From Arthrobacter sp. ISL-72 (GTDB lineage: Bacteria; Actinomycetota; Actinomycetes; Actinomycetales; Micrococcaceae), in NCBI RefSeq assembly GCF_018613755.1, contig NZ_JAGGPP010000013.1, positions 186,001 to 250,000 on the forward strand: 64,000 bases of DNA, in the 5' to 3' direction. The notes under the pieces are model-generated. The model made no database searches. It saw nothing but the letters and a program-made list of their open reading frames with translations, and had not been told where the DNA came from. Position 1 is the first letter of the stretch; each line of letters opens with the position of its first letter. Both the position numbers and the translations under genes were made by a program. Below are positions 9,188 to 18,191 of this stretch, piece after piece.

Positions 9188-9498
9188 GTGTCAACGGGCA
9201 GGCGGCCCATCCGCTTCGCCGCGGTGAAACCCTGAAACTGGAACCGGCAGGCGTGGCAGGGTCCCGGGCCGGCGGGAACATTGTCCCTATTTCGCCGCGG
9301 CGCATTCGGTTCCATAATGGCCTCATCCCTTTCGGGAACCCCGCGCCGTCGTGCACGCCAATGACGCAGGGCGGGGAGTCCGAGGGAACCAGGTGGCCGT
9401 CCCGGCAGTCGGCGGAAAGGGCGGCGACGCGGCTTGGGCGGGGGCCGTCACGGGGGAGAGCAGCGCCGCCAACGCTATACGAGGCAAAGGAAGTCATC
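9188..9498. other. 311-base intergenic stretch, no gene recognised
   Basis: The plus frame of the next gene is open back to 9253, but that extension is Pro/Arg/Gly-rich and unlike the VOC family, so it is treated as noncoding. No terminator hairpin or palindrome stands out. It presumably holds the promoter of the VOC gene. Confidence 0.5.
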
Positions 9499-9879
9499 AT
9501 GCTCAAGGATTTAAACTTCATGGCGGTCCTCGCGGCCAAGGACATCAACAGGGCGAAGGATTTCTACCGGGACAAGCTGGGAATGGAGCCGTCCGAGTCC
9601 CTGGAGGAGGACAGCCTGATGTACCGCGGCGCCAACGGCACCAGCTTCCTGATCTACCAGACCGAAAATGCAGGAACGGCCAAGAACACCCAGATGGGCT
9701 GGGAAACGGACAACCTGGAACGCGACATGGAGGAACTCCGGGGCCGCGGTGTGACCTTTGAGGAGTACGACTTCCCCGGCCTGAAGACCGAGAACGGCGT
9801 CGCCTCCAGTGACTGGGGCAAGGCCGCCTGGTTCCTGGACAGCGAGGGGAACATCCTCAACATCTCCCAGCGGGCGTAA
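9499..9879 (+). CDS. VOC (glyoxalase/bleomycin-resistance fold) protein
   Basis: A 126-residue single-gene VOC protein with AAAGGA 9 bases before ATG 9499. It has two beta-alpha-beta-beta-beta modules: FMAVLAAKDINRAKDFYRDK at residues 7-26 and GWETDNLERDMEELRGRGVT near 70-90. It closes with WFLDSEGNILNISQ, where the terminal metal-site Glu/Asp of the fold normally lies. Proteins of this size may be metal-dependent lyases, dioxygenases or drug-binding proteins. A small CGGGCG-TAA-CGCCCG hairpin overlaps the stop codon. Confidence 0.82.
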   Translation: MLKDLNFMAVLAAKDINRAKDFYRDKLGMEPSESLEEDSLMYRGANGTSFLIYQTENAGTAKNTQMGWETDNLERDMEELRGRGVTFEEYDFPGLKTENGVASSDWGKAAWFLDSEGNILNISQRA

Positions 9880-10018
9880 CGCCCGGGCGGGAATCTCCAG
9901 GCAGAAGTACGACGGCGGTGCCCGGCATCCGCACCCAGCCACCTTAAGAAGGTGACGGGGCAGCGGTGGCCGGGTACCGCCGTGGTGCGTTCCTCAGACG
10001 GTGGGCTCGCGCCTGCCG

Positions 10019-11404
10019 CTACGATACCGCCGGCGTGGCAGCCAGATACAGATCCTCCGCCTTGGCCGCCGGTTTGGTCACGGTGCTGAGCAGGGGTTCC
10101 GAGGCGGTGCCGGTCACGGTCAGCGTCACCGGGGAGTCCACGACGGGCAGCGGGACCGCCATGATTCCTTGCCGGCCGGAGAGTTCCAGCACGCCGGCAT
10201 CAATGATCACCCGGAGTTCGGACCCCTCCTCCGCAGGGAGGAACGCGTCGGTGAAGTCCGCGTTCCCGTTGACCGTGACCCGGATGCCCTCCCCGTCGTG
10301 CCGGACGGCGGCCAGGGTCCCGGCCAAGGTTCCGGCCGGGGTCCCGGCCAAGCTCCCTTCCGGGCCGGACAGGCGGATGACCGTTCCTGCGGTGACGGTG
10401 CAGCGCAGGTCTGCGCCGCCGTCGAGCACGGTCTCGAAAACCGCGGCGCCCACCTGCTCCAGCTGGCCCGGCTGTGAGTACTTGGCCAGGTCTGCGTGGG
10501 GAGTGGCCACCAGGACGTCACCGTCAAGGGTCAGCGTGTGCGGGATGCTGAGTGCGCTGGCCCACTTCCCGTCCGGGTCCAGCACGCCGCGGACCCAGAA
10601 AATCAGCGACGGCGCGCCGTCCTTGTCCCGGAAGAAGGACGGAGCGTAGTAGCTCTTGCCAAAGCTGAGCTGCCCCCAGGAACGGGCGGTGAACTCTCCG
10701 CCGGAGTAGCTGCCCACGCCGTAGGCCACGTAGTGCAGCACGTCGTCCTCCCAGATGGAGGTGACCAGGACGTGGGAGCCGCCGATCTCAAACAGCTGCG
10801 GGCATTCCCACATGGTGCCGGTCCAGACGCGGTCCGTTTCGCTGCCGTTCCGCTGCGCCGCGATCCCGTCCAGGGTCCATTCGGCGAGGTCAGGAGAGCT
10901 GTAGGAAACCGCGGCGGCAGTCCCGCCCTCCAGCCCGGCGCCCACGAACATGCGCCACTGTTCGCCGTCGCGGAAAACGAACGGGTCCCGGTAAGCCACC
11001 ACCCCGAGGTCCGGAGCGGTCATCAGCTTCCCGCCCTTGGTCCACGTGTCCCAGGACGCATCCTCCGGGGTGGCGGTGCGGATGGTGCCGATGCCGATGT
11101 CGGGTTCGGTGACCGACGTGTAGAACATGGTGGCGGCACCATCGGTGCCGGTGACGATGGAGCCCGACCAGACGCCGTCGTCCCCTTCCCCGGGTGCTAC
11201 CGCGACACCCTGTTCGGTCCAGGCGATCATGTCCGGGGAGGTGGCGTGTCCCCAGTGGCAGTTGGAAGCCCACGTGGTACGGCCGGGAACGTACTGGTAG
11301 AAGAGGTGGTACTGGCCGTCCTTCCAGGTCACGCCTAGTGGATCGTTGATCCATCCTTCGGCGGCTGTGAAGTGGAGGGCGGGCCGGAGGTCCTGCTTGT
11401 TCAT
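10019..11404 (-). CDS. Glycoside hydrolase family 32 (beta-fructosidase: sucrose, levan or inulin)
   Basis: The 461-residue enzyme has all three GH32 signatures: WINDPLG at 18-24 with nucleophile Asp21, RDP at 139-141 (transition-state Asp140), and WECPQ at 199-203 with acid/base Glu200. The C-terminal beta-sandwich begins near residue 330. It contains a Thr/Ala/Gly-rich repeat (PAGTLAGTLA) not usual in the family. No signal peptide is seen, so it acts on imported sugars in the cytoplasm. It is last in the minus-strand operon with the GH172 enzyme and sugar ABC genes, which points to fructan oligosaccharides or fructose dianhydrides as the diet. Confidence 0.93.
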   Translation of the reverse strand: MNKQDLRPALHFTAAEGWINDPLGVTWKDGQYHLFYQYVPGRTTWASNCHWGHATSPDMIAWTEQGVAVAPGEGDDGVWSGSIVTGTDGAATMFYTSVTEPDIGIGTIRTATPEDASWDTWTKGGKLMTAPDLGVVAYRDPFVFRDGEQWRMFVGAGLEGGTAAAVSYSSPDLAEWTLDGIAAQRNGSETDRVWTGTMWECPQLFEIGGSHVLVTSIWEDDVLHYVAYGVGSYSGGEFTARSWGQLSFGKSYYAPSFFRDKDGAPSLIFWVRGVLDPDGKWASALSIPHTLTLDGDVLVATPHADLAKYSQPGQLEQVGAAVFETVLDGGADLRCTVTAGTVIRLSGPEGSLAGTPAGTLAGTLAAVRHDGEGIRVTVNGNADFTDAFLPAEEGSELRVIIDAGVLELSGRQGIMAVPLPVVDSPVTLTVTGTASEPLLSTVTKPAAKAEDLYLAATPAVS

Positions 11405-11428
11405 GTGATCCTTCCGTGCTGTGGGTGG

Positions 11429-12793
11429 TCAGAGGGCGGGGACGCTGTTTGCGGCGAGGAACCGTTGCCGGACTTCCCGCGCCTGCTCCGCGTTGGCCTT
11501 CTCCCAGGCATCAATTTCGGCCCGGCGTTCGTTCCGGACGGCGTCGCGCGCTTCGGTGAACTGCTTCATCCGTTCGGCGGCTGCGTCCCGGGCGGCCTGC
11601 TGCGTGGGCGTCAGCTCCGGGAGGGGACGTTCTACCACCTGTTCGCGCGGCCGCAGCGGCAGGCGTTCCTCGACCGGGTCGATCTCCAGCGCGGGGGAGG
11701 GGAGGGTCTGGTACCAGTAGGCCGTGGAGGACCAGTCATCAGAAAGGTGGTTGGCGTGGCCGTGCTCGAAGGTGACCTTGATGCGCTTCTGGAACCTGAT
11801 GGGGTCCGTCATGTGGAAGCGGTAGCTGTGGTGGAAGCCCGGGACGTTTTCCTCGTGGACCATGGTGCCGTTCATGAGGTAGGCGTTGTGCTGCATGCCC
11901 CAGGCGTGGCCGAAGTAGTCTTCCATGCCGGTGCCGTGAAGGCTGGGCGGCCAGGTGTCGTCGTCGATGAAGATCATGTCATCGCCCTCGCCCCACCAGG
12001 AGCCCTGGAAGTGCCGGACGGCGAGGTTGCAGCCCACGTAATGTCCCTGGCCCTCGGTTTCCAGGACAACATAGTTGTCTTCGCCGGTGAAGTTGGGGAT
12101 GGCCACCTCGATGCTGTTGGTCTGCAGGTCCGGGGCCCAGCCGGCGTTCGGCTTCTGTCGGCGCCAGTGGGCGTGGAAGTAGGCGGTGTCCTCGGCAAGG
12201 GGCTCGGTGTAGAGCTCGTAGTCGATGTAGAAGTACTGCAGGTAGGGGATGTCGTTCTGGTTTTCGACCACGATGCGGGCGCGGGAGTTGAAGGGCATTT
12301 CGAAGTAGCTGTTGAACGCCGCGCTGCCGCCGAAGGTGTTCAGTTCCCCTTCCTTGGCCGAGACCGAGAGCGGCAGGGAGTCGTAGGAGCCGGACAGGGA
12401 GTTCAGCAGGCCGAAGAAGTCGCCCAGGGGTGCGATGACGCTGGGGGTGTCCTGGTCGTCCCAGTACATTTTGAGGACAATCTTGCGGTAGTAGTCCGGG
12501 TCCACCACTTCCCAGCTGACGCCGAGCGCGTTGTGGATTTCGAGCATCGGCACGCCCACGAGCTCCGGGGAGATCTGGCCGGGGCCCGGCTGGATCCGGC
12601 ACGACTGGGTCATCCAGATGTGGGTGATGGCGCCGGGCCCTTCAATGTCAGCCAGGACGCGTTCCTCGCCGGGCATGACGATCCAGTTGTCGCGGTTGCG
12701 GCCGGTCTGGTCCCAGCTGGAGGCGCGGGCGGTGCGGGCGGAGGAGAGCTTGGTCAGGCTTGAGAGCAGGCCGGAGCGCGGTGATGAAGCCAA
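11429..12793 (-). CDS. GH172 / DUF2961 glycoside hydrolase (fructofuranosidase or arabinofuranosidase type)
   Basis: A 454-residue protein typical of DUF2961: SSWDQTGRNRDNW near residue 26, IEGPGAITHIWMT near 50, the central GEGDDMIFIDDD, and HGTGMEDYFGHAWGM near 290, where conserved acidic residues sit. GH172 founders act on alpha-fructofuranosides and difructose anhydride I or on alpha-arabinofuranans. Pairing with a GH32 fructosidase favours fructose dianhydrides or fructans here; this is inference. The C-terminal 60 residues are charged and helical (RDAAAERMKQFTEARDAV) and look like a coiled extension. It lies 24 bases upstream of the GH32 gene. Confidence 0.85.
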   Translation of the reverse strand: MASSPRSGLLSSLTKLSSARTARASSWDQTGRNRDNWIVMPGEERVLADIEGPGAITHIWMTQSCRIQPGPGQISPELVGVPMLEIHNALGVSWEVVDPDYYRKIVLKMYWDDQDTPSVIAPLGDFFGLLNSLSGSYDSLPLSVSAKEGELNTFGGSAAFNSYFEMPFNSRARIVVENQNDIPYLQYFYIDYELYTEPLAEDTAYFHAHWRRQKPNAGWAPDLQTNSIEVAIPNFTGEDNYVVLETEGQGHYVGCNLAVRHFQGSWWGEGDDMIFIDDDTWPPSLHGTGMEDYFGHAWGMQHNAYLMNGTMVHEENVPGFHHSYRFHMTDPIRFQKRIKVTFEHGHANHLSDDWSSTAYWYQTLPSPALEIDPVEERLPLRPREQVVERPLPELTPTQQAARDAAAERMKQFTEARDAVRNERRAEIDAWEKANAEQAREVRQRFLAANSVPAL

Positions 12794-12821
12794 GGTGGTG
12801 TCCCTTTCGAAGAGTTGTTGT

Positions 12822-13703
12822 TCAGCCCTTGACGGCTGACTGGGTGAGGCTTGCGATGATCCACCGCTGGGCCACGAGGAAAACGATGAGGGCCGGAGCG
12901 ATGGCGATGGTGGTTGCCGCCATCACCTGGGCCACGTTCCCGGCGCCGTACGGGCCGAGCATCAGGACCAGGCCCAGCGGGAGGGTTGCGGTGTCGGTGC
13001 TGTTGAGGAAGATCGACGGTGCGAAGTAGGCGTTCCAGCTGCCTAGGAACGTGATGACGCCGAGGGTGCTGACGGCGTTCTTGGCCAGCGGCAGAGCGAT
13101 CAGCCGGTAGGTCTGCCAGGCGGTGGCGCCGTCCATGCGGGCGGCGTCGATGATTTCCTGCGGCAGGCCCAGGAAGAACTGCCGGAGCAGGAAGACGCCC
13201 AGTGCTCCGGTGATGCCGGGCAGGATCAGGCTGAGCGGGTTGTCCAGCAGGCCGAAGGTCCGCATCAGGAGGAACAGCGGAATGATGGTCACCTGCGCCG
13301 GCACCATCAGCGAGGACAGCAGGCCCACGAAGATGGAGTTTCGGCCGGGGAAGTCGAGCTTGGCGAAGGCATAGCCCGCCATGGGTGCCGTGATGATCAT
13401 GCCGATGCTCACCGCGATGGCGATCACGGCGCTGTTGAACATGTTCCGGAGGATGGGCACCGGTCCGGTGACGGCCCCGGCGTAGTTGGACCAGTCCCAT
13501 TCCGTGGGCAGCCACTGCGGCGGCAGGTCATACGCGTGGCCGGCGTCCCGCAGCGACGTGGTGAACATCCACAGGAAGGGGGCGATCATCCCGATGGCGC
13601 CTAGGACTAGCAGTGCCACCGAAACGGACTTCCCGACGCCGGGCCGCCGTCGTACGGCTTTTCCGGACCGTGAGCGGGACGGAAGAAGAGCGGTGTTACT
13701 CAT
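12822..13703 (-). CDS. Sugar ABC transporter permease (MalG/CUT1 type)
   Basis: A 293-residue inner-membrane permease with six transmembrane helices. The EAA loop that docks the ATPase is clear near residues 190-210: EIIDAARMDGATAWQTYRL. It overlaps the upstream permease gene by 8 bases. It should form the import channel with the MalF-type partner and the lipoprotein encoded upstream. No ATPase gene is in the operon, as is common in actinobacteria, where a shared MsiK-type ATPase serves many importers. Confidence 0.93.
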   Translation of the reverse strand: MSNTALLPSRSRSGKAVRRRPGVGKSVSVALLVLGAIGMIAPFLWMFTTSLRDAGHAYDLPPQWLPTEWDWSNYAGAVTGPVPILRNMFNSAVIAIAVSIGMIITAPMAGYAFAKLDFPGRNSIFVGLLSSLMVPAQVTIIPLFLLMRTFGLLDNPLSLILPGITGALGVFLLRQFFLGLPQEIIDAARMDGATAWQTYRLIALPLAKNAVSTLGVITFLGSWNAYFAPSIFLNSTDTATLPLGLVLMLGPYGAGNVAQVMAATTIAIAPALIVFLVAQRWIIASLTQSAVKG

Positions 13704-14652
13704 TGTTCACCCATGACTTTCGAAGGCGGAACTGCACCATGGTCACCAGCATGATGATCAGGAACAGCGTTACCGCGATGGCTGAGGCGTAGCCCATGTC
13801 GAACTTGTTGAACGCCACTTCGGCGATGTACATCACCACGCTGCGGCTGGCGTCGCCCGGGCCGCCCCTGGTGAGCACGATGATGGACTCGTAGATCTGG
13901 AACGCGCCGATGATGGTGATGGTGATGTTGAAGAAGGTCGCCTGGCTGATCATCGGCAGGACGATGCTGCGGAAGATTTGCCACTCGTTGGCTCCGTCCA
14001 TCCTGGCGGCTTCCACCATGTCCTTGGGGACTTCCTGCAGGGCCGCCACGAAGATCAGCATGGCGAACCCCACGTTCCGCCAGGTGTCCACGACGATCAC
14101 GGAGACCTTGGAGAACTCCGAACTGTTGAGCCAGTCGATCCGTTCCCCGCCCAGGGCGGTGATGTAGTAGTTCAGGATGCCGGTGTCCTTCTGGAACAGT
14201 GCCTGCCAGATGATGGACACGTACACCAGGGCCACCAGGTAGGGGAAGAAGTAGGCGGAGCGGAACACGTACGTCAGGGCCCGGGGGAGCCGCTGGTTGA
14301 TCAGGACGGTGAACAGGAGCGCGAAACCGTTGATGAGGACGACGGCGGCCCCGACGTAGAGGACGGTGTTGCCGTAGGTGGTGGCCAGCCGTTCGTCCCG
14401 GAACATGCGCGCGTAGTTGTCGAAGCCCACGAACTTGGGTGCCGTCAGGATGTTGTACTTCGTGAGGCTCAGGTACAGGGCGGCAACCAGCGGGCCGAGG
14501 ATGAAAACCAGGAAGCCGATGACCGTGGGGGCTGTGAAGAGGTAGCCGGTGAGGGCTTCCCGACGCCGGGCGGCGCTTTGCTGCCCGGGGCGCCCCCCGC
14601 GCCCGGAAGCGGGCGCGGGCGGCAGAGCGGTTTTGGAGGCAGTCATAGTCAC
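13696..14652 (-). CDS. Sugar ABC transporter permease (MalF/CUT1 type)
   Basis: The protein has 318 residues from GTG 14652, which overlaps the stop of the binding-protein gene (GTGA); ATG 14646 is an equally possible start. Six transmembrane helices follow a basic N-terminus, with LSLTKYNILTAPKFVGFDNY in the periplasmic-side loop and EAA motif DMVEAARMDGANEWQIFRS near 215-235. It pairs with the MalG-type permease downstream to import an oligosaccharide, presumably the fructoside hydrolysed by the two enzymes of the operon. Confidence 0.93.
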   Translation of the reverse strand: MTMTASKTALPPAPASGRGGRPGQQSAARRREALTGYLFTAPTVIGFLVFILGPLVAALYLSLTKYNILTAPKFVGFDNYARMFRDERLATTYGNTVLYVGAAVVLINGFALLFTVLINQRLPRALTYVFRSAYFFPYLVALVYVSIIWQALFQKDTGILNYYITALGGERIDWLNSSEFSKVSVIVVDTWRNVGFAMLIFVAALQEVPKDMVEAARMDGANEWQIFRSIVLPMISQATFFNITITIIGAFQIYESIIVLTRGGPGDASRSVVMYIAEVAFNKFDMGYASAIAVTLFLIIMLVTMVQFRLRKSWVNNE

Positions 14653-15953
14653 TGCTGCAACGCCTCCTCAACATCCTTTTGGGCCTTCTCCAGCGAGGAA
14701 CCAATGTCCTGGCCTGACATGATCTCGTCCATGGCCCGCATGAAGGCCGGGTCCAGCACGTTGTAGGCGCCGGGGGCGGCTACGGGCTTGGCGTAGGACA
14801 GGGAGTTGTAGAACTCTTCGGCGTGCTCGGGGGAAGCCAGGAACTCCGGTGCTGAAGCGGCGGTCTTGGTGGACGGAACGGCGGCGCCGGCGTCGGCCCA
14901 TTGCTTCTGCGTCTGCTGGTCGGTGAGCATCTTGATGAACTCCCAGGACAGCTCCTGGTTCTTGGATGTCTTGGAGATGGCGAACGCGCCGGCGCCGAAC
15001 ACCGTGGACTTGGTGGTTCCCTTCGGCCACGGGAGGATGTCGTAGTCGGCGAAGCCGGCCTTTTCGAAGCCGCCGGTGACGAAGTGCCCGGCGCCGGTCA
15101 TGGCTGCCTTGCCCGCGGGGAACAGCTGGTACGGGTCCGATCTCTTGGGCTGCGGCGCCACTCCGTGCTCGGTGACGAGGTCGCGGACCCAGCCCAGGGT
15201 GTCCTTGACCTTCGCGTCCGTGAGCTGCGCCGTTTTCAGGTCCTCGCTCATCATGGACGTGCCGTTCGAGTACAGCCACGGGGTGATGCCAAAGGAGTAG
15301 TACGGCATGGCGAAGCCATACACCTTGTCAGCGCCGGAACCCGTGGTCAGCTTCTTGGCGATCGCCAGGAAATCGTCCCAGGTCCAGTCATCACTGGGCC
15401 GCTCAATGCCGGCCGCCTCGAACATCTTGGTGTTGTAGTAGATCACCATGGTGTTGAACGTGTTCGGCATCAGGTAGGTGGAGCCGTCCTTGCTGAACCC
15501 CTCGAGCAGCTTCGGGTCGATGTCCTTCCGCAGTGACGCGGCCTCGGGGTCGTTCTTGAGGAAGCCGTCCAGGGGAGTGAACAGTTCGTTGGACAGTCCC
15601 AGCTCCACACCCTCGGTGGCGATGTTGATGACGTCCGGGGCCTGCCCGGCCGCGGCCTGGGTGACGAGCTTGTTGACGTACTCGGTCCAGGTGGTGATGG
15701 GGGTGAAGTTGTTGTTCACCGTCACGTTCGGGTATTTCTCCTTGAAACGCTTGGCGACGCCGTCGTACACAGCTTTGTCTCCCGGGTCGCCCCAGTTCGA
15801 GACGGAGATGGTGGCGGTGATGTCCTTTGCTGGCGCCGCGTACGGACCCTCGGCTGCCGGGACAGCGGAGCTGGTTGAACTCCCGCAGGCGGTGAGGGCC
15901 AGCAGGGCCGCGGCTGCCACCGTGGCGATGGACGTGCGGACTGTTTTTCTCAT
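14649..15953 (-). CDS. Sugar ABC transporter substrate-binding lipoprotein
   Basis: The frame is open far upstream, but ATG 15953 is preceded by AAAGGAG at a spacing of 7 and opens a lipoprotein signal, MRKTVRTSIATVAAAALLAL, ending in the lipobox LTAC, giving 434 residues. The CUT1 family-1 binding-protein fold is seen in VSNWGDPGDKAVYDGVAKRF, YNTKMFEAAGI near 190 and AGKAAMTGAGHF near 290. It captures the sugar outside the membrane for the two permeases. It is the first structural gene after the LacI gene. Confidence 0.94.
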   Translation of the reverse strand: MRKTVRTSIATVAAAALLALTACGSSTSSAVPAAEGPYAAPAKDITATISVSNWGDPGDKAVYDGVAKRFKEKYPNVTVNNNFTPITTWTEYVNKLVTQAAAGQAPDVINIATEGVELGLSNELFTPLDGFLKNDPEAASLRKDIDPKLLEGFSKDGSTYLMPNTFNTMVIYYNTKMFEAAGIERPSDDWTWDDFLAIAKKLTTGSGADKVYGFAMPYYSFGITPWLYSNGTSMMSEDLKTAQLTDAKVKDTLGWVRDLVTEHGVAPQPKRSDPYQLFPAGKAAMTGAGHFVTGGFEKAGFADYDILPWPKGTTKSTVFGAGAFAISKTSKNQELSWEFIKMLTDQQTQKQWADAGAAVPSTKTAASAPEFLASPEHAEEFYNSLSYAKPVAAPGAYNVLDPAFMRAMDEIMSGQDIGSSLEKAQKDVEEALQQ

Positions 15954-16019
15954 GTGATGCTCCTTTGCATGCGGCGCGGAGGCGCGCTGATGGGATGCGG
16001 GTGGGGTTGTGCGGCCATC

Positions 16020-16034
16020 TTTTTTTGGGGGGGG
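16020..16034. repeat. T7-G8 homopolymer tract in the operon leader
   Basis: Seven T then eight G on the plus strand, so C8A7 on the transcribed minus strand. It lies about 66 bases ahead of the binding-protein start, between that gene and the LacI gene. It could vary in length by slippage and alter leader spacing; nothing else in the window matches it. Confidence 0.6.
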
Positions 16035-16068
16035 CAGGTACTGGTGGTGCTGCTGTCCGGTGGAGCTG

Positions 16069-17064
16069 CTATTCGGTGGAGCGGCGGAATTCGATCTCGG
16101 ATTCGAGCCGGAGGGTCTTGGCGGGAGCAGAGGGGTTCTCGAGGCGCCGCATGAGCAGGCCCACGGCGCCCTCGCCGAGTTGGAACGCCGGTTGGCGCAC
16201 GGTGGTGATCTGGGGCTGGAACAGGTCCGAGTAGGTGAAACCGTCGAACGTGGCGAAGGCCATGTTCCCGGGCACCAGGAGCCCTTCGTGCTGGACTGCA
16301 CGGAGGGCTCCTGCCGCCAGCAGGGTGCTGCAGGCCAGGATCGCGGTGGGGCGCTCCGAGGGGCGGACCAGCAGCGGCCGGACCCGGTCAAATGTTGCCG
16401 CCGCGGTGACCGTGCCTTCGCACAGCAGGCCGGCCTGCGCTTCCAGGCCCCGCTGCTGCATGGCGGCCCGGAAGCCGTCATGGCGCTCGCGGAGTGAGGA
16501 GACCCGCAAGTCGCCCGAGACGAGCATGATCCGTTCGTGGCCGCGGTCAGCAAGGTGTTCAACCAGGGCTGCCATGGCGGACCGGTTGTTCACCCCCACC
16601 TGGTCCACGTCCAGGTCCGAGAGCCGGTCCAGCAGGACCAGGGGCTTCTTCTCGCCGCGGATCCGCTCAAGCAGCCCGGCACTCGACCCGGCTGCCCGGG
16701 CGAGGATCAGGCCGTCAACGCGGCGGTCGAGGAGGGCTTCCACTGCAGCGCGTTCCCGGGCGGGATCTTCCGCCGAGTTCGCCAGCAGCAGGGACAGGCC
16801 GTGCTGTGCCGCGGCCTCTTCCACGCCGTGCACCATGTCCGCGAAGGCAGGCTCCCCGGCATCCGACACGACAAGTCCGATGGAGTCGGTCCTGGCGCGG
16901 CGCATGGAACGGGCCAGTGCGTCCCGCCGGTAGCCGGTCGCCTGCACTGCGTCCATCACCCGGGCCTTGGTCTCCGGTTCAACGTGCCGGGTGTTGTTGA
17001 GGACGTGCGAAACAGTGGACGTCGACACGCCTGCCAGTGATGCGACATCGACGATGGTTGCCAC
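16069..17064 (-). CDS. LacI-family regulator of the fructoside operon
   Basis: A 331-residue regulator with an N-terminal HTH and hinge, MATIVDVASLAGVSTSTVSH then VLNNTRHVEPETKARV, followed by the periplasmic-binding-like sensor domain starting IGLVVSDAGEPAFADMVHGV near residue 62 and DGLILARAAGSSAG near 135. It sits directly upstream of the binding-protein gene in the same direction, so it probably represses its own operon and is induced by a sugar from the pathway. It is clearly paralogous to the next LacI gene along its whole length. Confidence 0.93.
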   Translation of the reverse strand: MATIVDVASLAGVSTSTVSHVLNNTRHVEPETKARVMDAVQATGYRRDALARSMRRARTDSIGLVVSDAGEPAFADMVHGVEEAAAQHGLSLLLANSAEDPARERAAVEALLDRRVDGLILARAAGSSAGLLERIRGEKKPLVLLDRLSDLDVDQVGVNNRSAMAALVEHLADRGHERIMLVSGDLRVSSLRERHDGFRAAMQQRGLEAQAGLLCEGTVTAAATFDRVRPLLVRPSERPTAILACSTLLAAGALRAVQHEGLLVPGNMAFATFDGFTYSDLFQPQITTVRQPAFQLGEGAVGLLMRRLENPSAPAKTLRLESEIEFRRSTE

Positions 17065-17079
17065 TGTGCCTCCTTCTAG

Positions 17080-17122
17080 CGAAACGATTGCGCGAACGTT
17101 TCGATGGTAGAGACAAACGTTT
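17080..17122. promoter_or_regulatory. LacI-type operator sites upstream of the first LacI gene
   Basis: CGAAACG (17080-17086) and CGTTTCG (17097-17103) form an inverted repeat, and within it CGCGAA-CGT-TTCG (17091-17103) repeats the core found before the second LacI gene. A further palindrome AAACGTTT lies at 17115-17122. The sites start 15 bases before the regulator start codon, so binding would block its transcription. Confidence 0.65.
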
Positions 17123-17160
17123 CGATGTGCAATGGCTCACAATGAAATGGCTGGAAGTTT

Positions 17161-18165
17161 TTAGGAGGCGGCGCGCGGGCCCGTGGAGGACCGGTATTCG
17201 ATCGTGGGCGCCAGCCGGACAACGGAGGGCTCAGCTGACTTGTCGGCGATTCTCCTGGCCAGCAGCTCGGCTGCGGTGGCTCCCACCTGGAACGCCGGCT
17301 GGCGGACTGTGGTGAGCTGGGGTTCGAACAGGTCGGCGTAGGCGAAGCCGTCGAACGCGGCGAAGGCAATGTCCTCCGGCATCCGCAGCCCGCGCTGCTG
17401 GATCTCCCGGAGTGCAGCAGCGGCGAGGACCGTGCTGCAGGCGATCACCGCCGTGGGCGGGCTGGAGGCTGACAGGGCATCGCGGATGCCGGCGTCGGTC
17501 TTGTCCGGCTCGGCAGTGGTGATGGCCAACTGGTCCTCCGCCGGGATCCTGGCGGCGGTCATGGCTTCGGTGAATGCGTCGTGCCGTTCCCTGAGTGTGG
17601 AGACGCGGGTGTCCCCGGCGATCAGCAGGATCCGCTGATGGCCCTGGGCCACCAGATGCTCCACCAGCTCCTTGGTGGGCTGATGGTTTTCCACTCCCAC
17701 CTGGTCAAAAGGGTCCCCGGACAGCCGGTCCATCAGCACCAGCGGCGTGTCCTGGTTGGCGAATTCCGCCAGGGTGTCCGGGCCGGAACCGGCGGCACGG
17801 GCAAGGATGAGGCCGTCCACCCGGCGCTCCAGGAGGGCCTGCACGGCGCGGGCTTCACGCTGCGGGTCTTCGGCGGAATTGGCCAGCAGCAGGGTGATGC
17901 CCTGGCTGGTGGCGGTGTCCTCAACGCCCCGGATCATTTCGGCGAAAGCCGGCTCGCCGCCGTCGGAAACTATCAGCCCGATGCTGTCCGTACGGGAGCG
18001 CCGCATGGCGCGGGCCAGCGCGTCCTGCCGGTAGGACGTTTCCTCGATGGCTTTCAGGACCCGCTGCCGCGTCTCGTCGCCCACGTGCCGGGTGCCGTTC
18101 AGGACGTGCGACACCGTGGAGATGGACACGCCGGCAAGCTTCGCCACTTTTACCATCGTCGTCAT
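17161..18165 (-). CDS. LacI-family regulator (paralogue of the adjacent one)
   Basis: ATG 18165 is chosen because AAGGGCGG lies 8 bases before it and the longer frame would run through the operator. The 334-residue protein has HTH/hinge VAKLAGVSISTVSHVLNGTR, sensor domain IGLIVSDGGEPAFAEMIRGV, and C-terminus TIEYRSSTG. Residue by residue it parallels the previous regulator, which implies tandem duplication. Both genes carry almost the same operator core, so cross-regulation is likely. No second sugar operon is seen next to it; its own target may be the same operon or a distant one. Confidence 0.92.
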   Translation of the reverse strand: MTTMVKVAKLAGVSISTVSHVLNGTRHVGDETRQRVLKAIEETSYRQDALARAMRRSRTDSIGLIVSDGGEPAFAEMIRGVEDTATSQGITLLLANSAEDPQREARAVQALLERRVDGLILARAAGSGPDTLAEFANQDTPLVLMDRLSGDPFDQVGVENHQPTKELVEHLVAQGHQRILLIAGDTRVSTLRERHDAFTEAMTAARIPAEDQLAITTAEPDKTDAGIRDALSASSPPTAVIACSTVLAAAALREIQQRGLRMPEDIAFAAFDGFAYADLFEPQLTTVRQPAFQVGATAAELLARRIADKSAEPSVVRLAPTIEYRSSTGPRAAS

Positions 18166-18191
18166 CGTCGCCGCCCTTGGGGAATCGTTTA

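Noticed and set aside
11372..12763. 463-codon plus-strand frame opposite the GH172 gene
   Set aside because: Composition artefact (Val/Gly/Asp repeats) over a well-supported minus-strand gene.
16160..16562. N-terminal extension of the binding protein (203 extra codons)
   Set aside because: The extension overlaps the LacI gene antiparallel in frame only; a clear Shine-Dalgarno and lipoprotein signal place the start at 15953.
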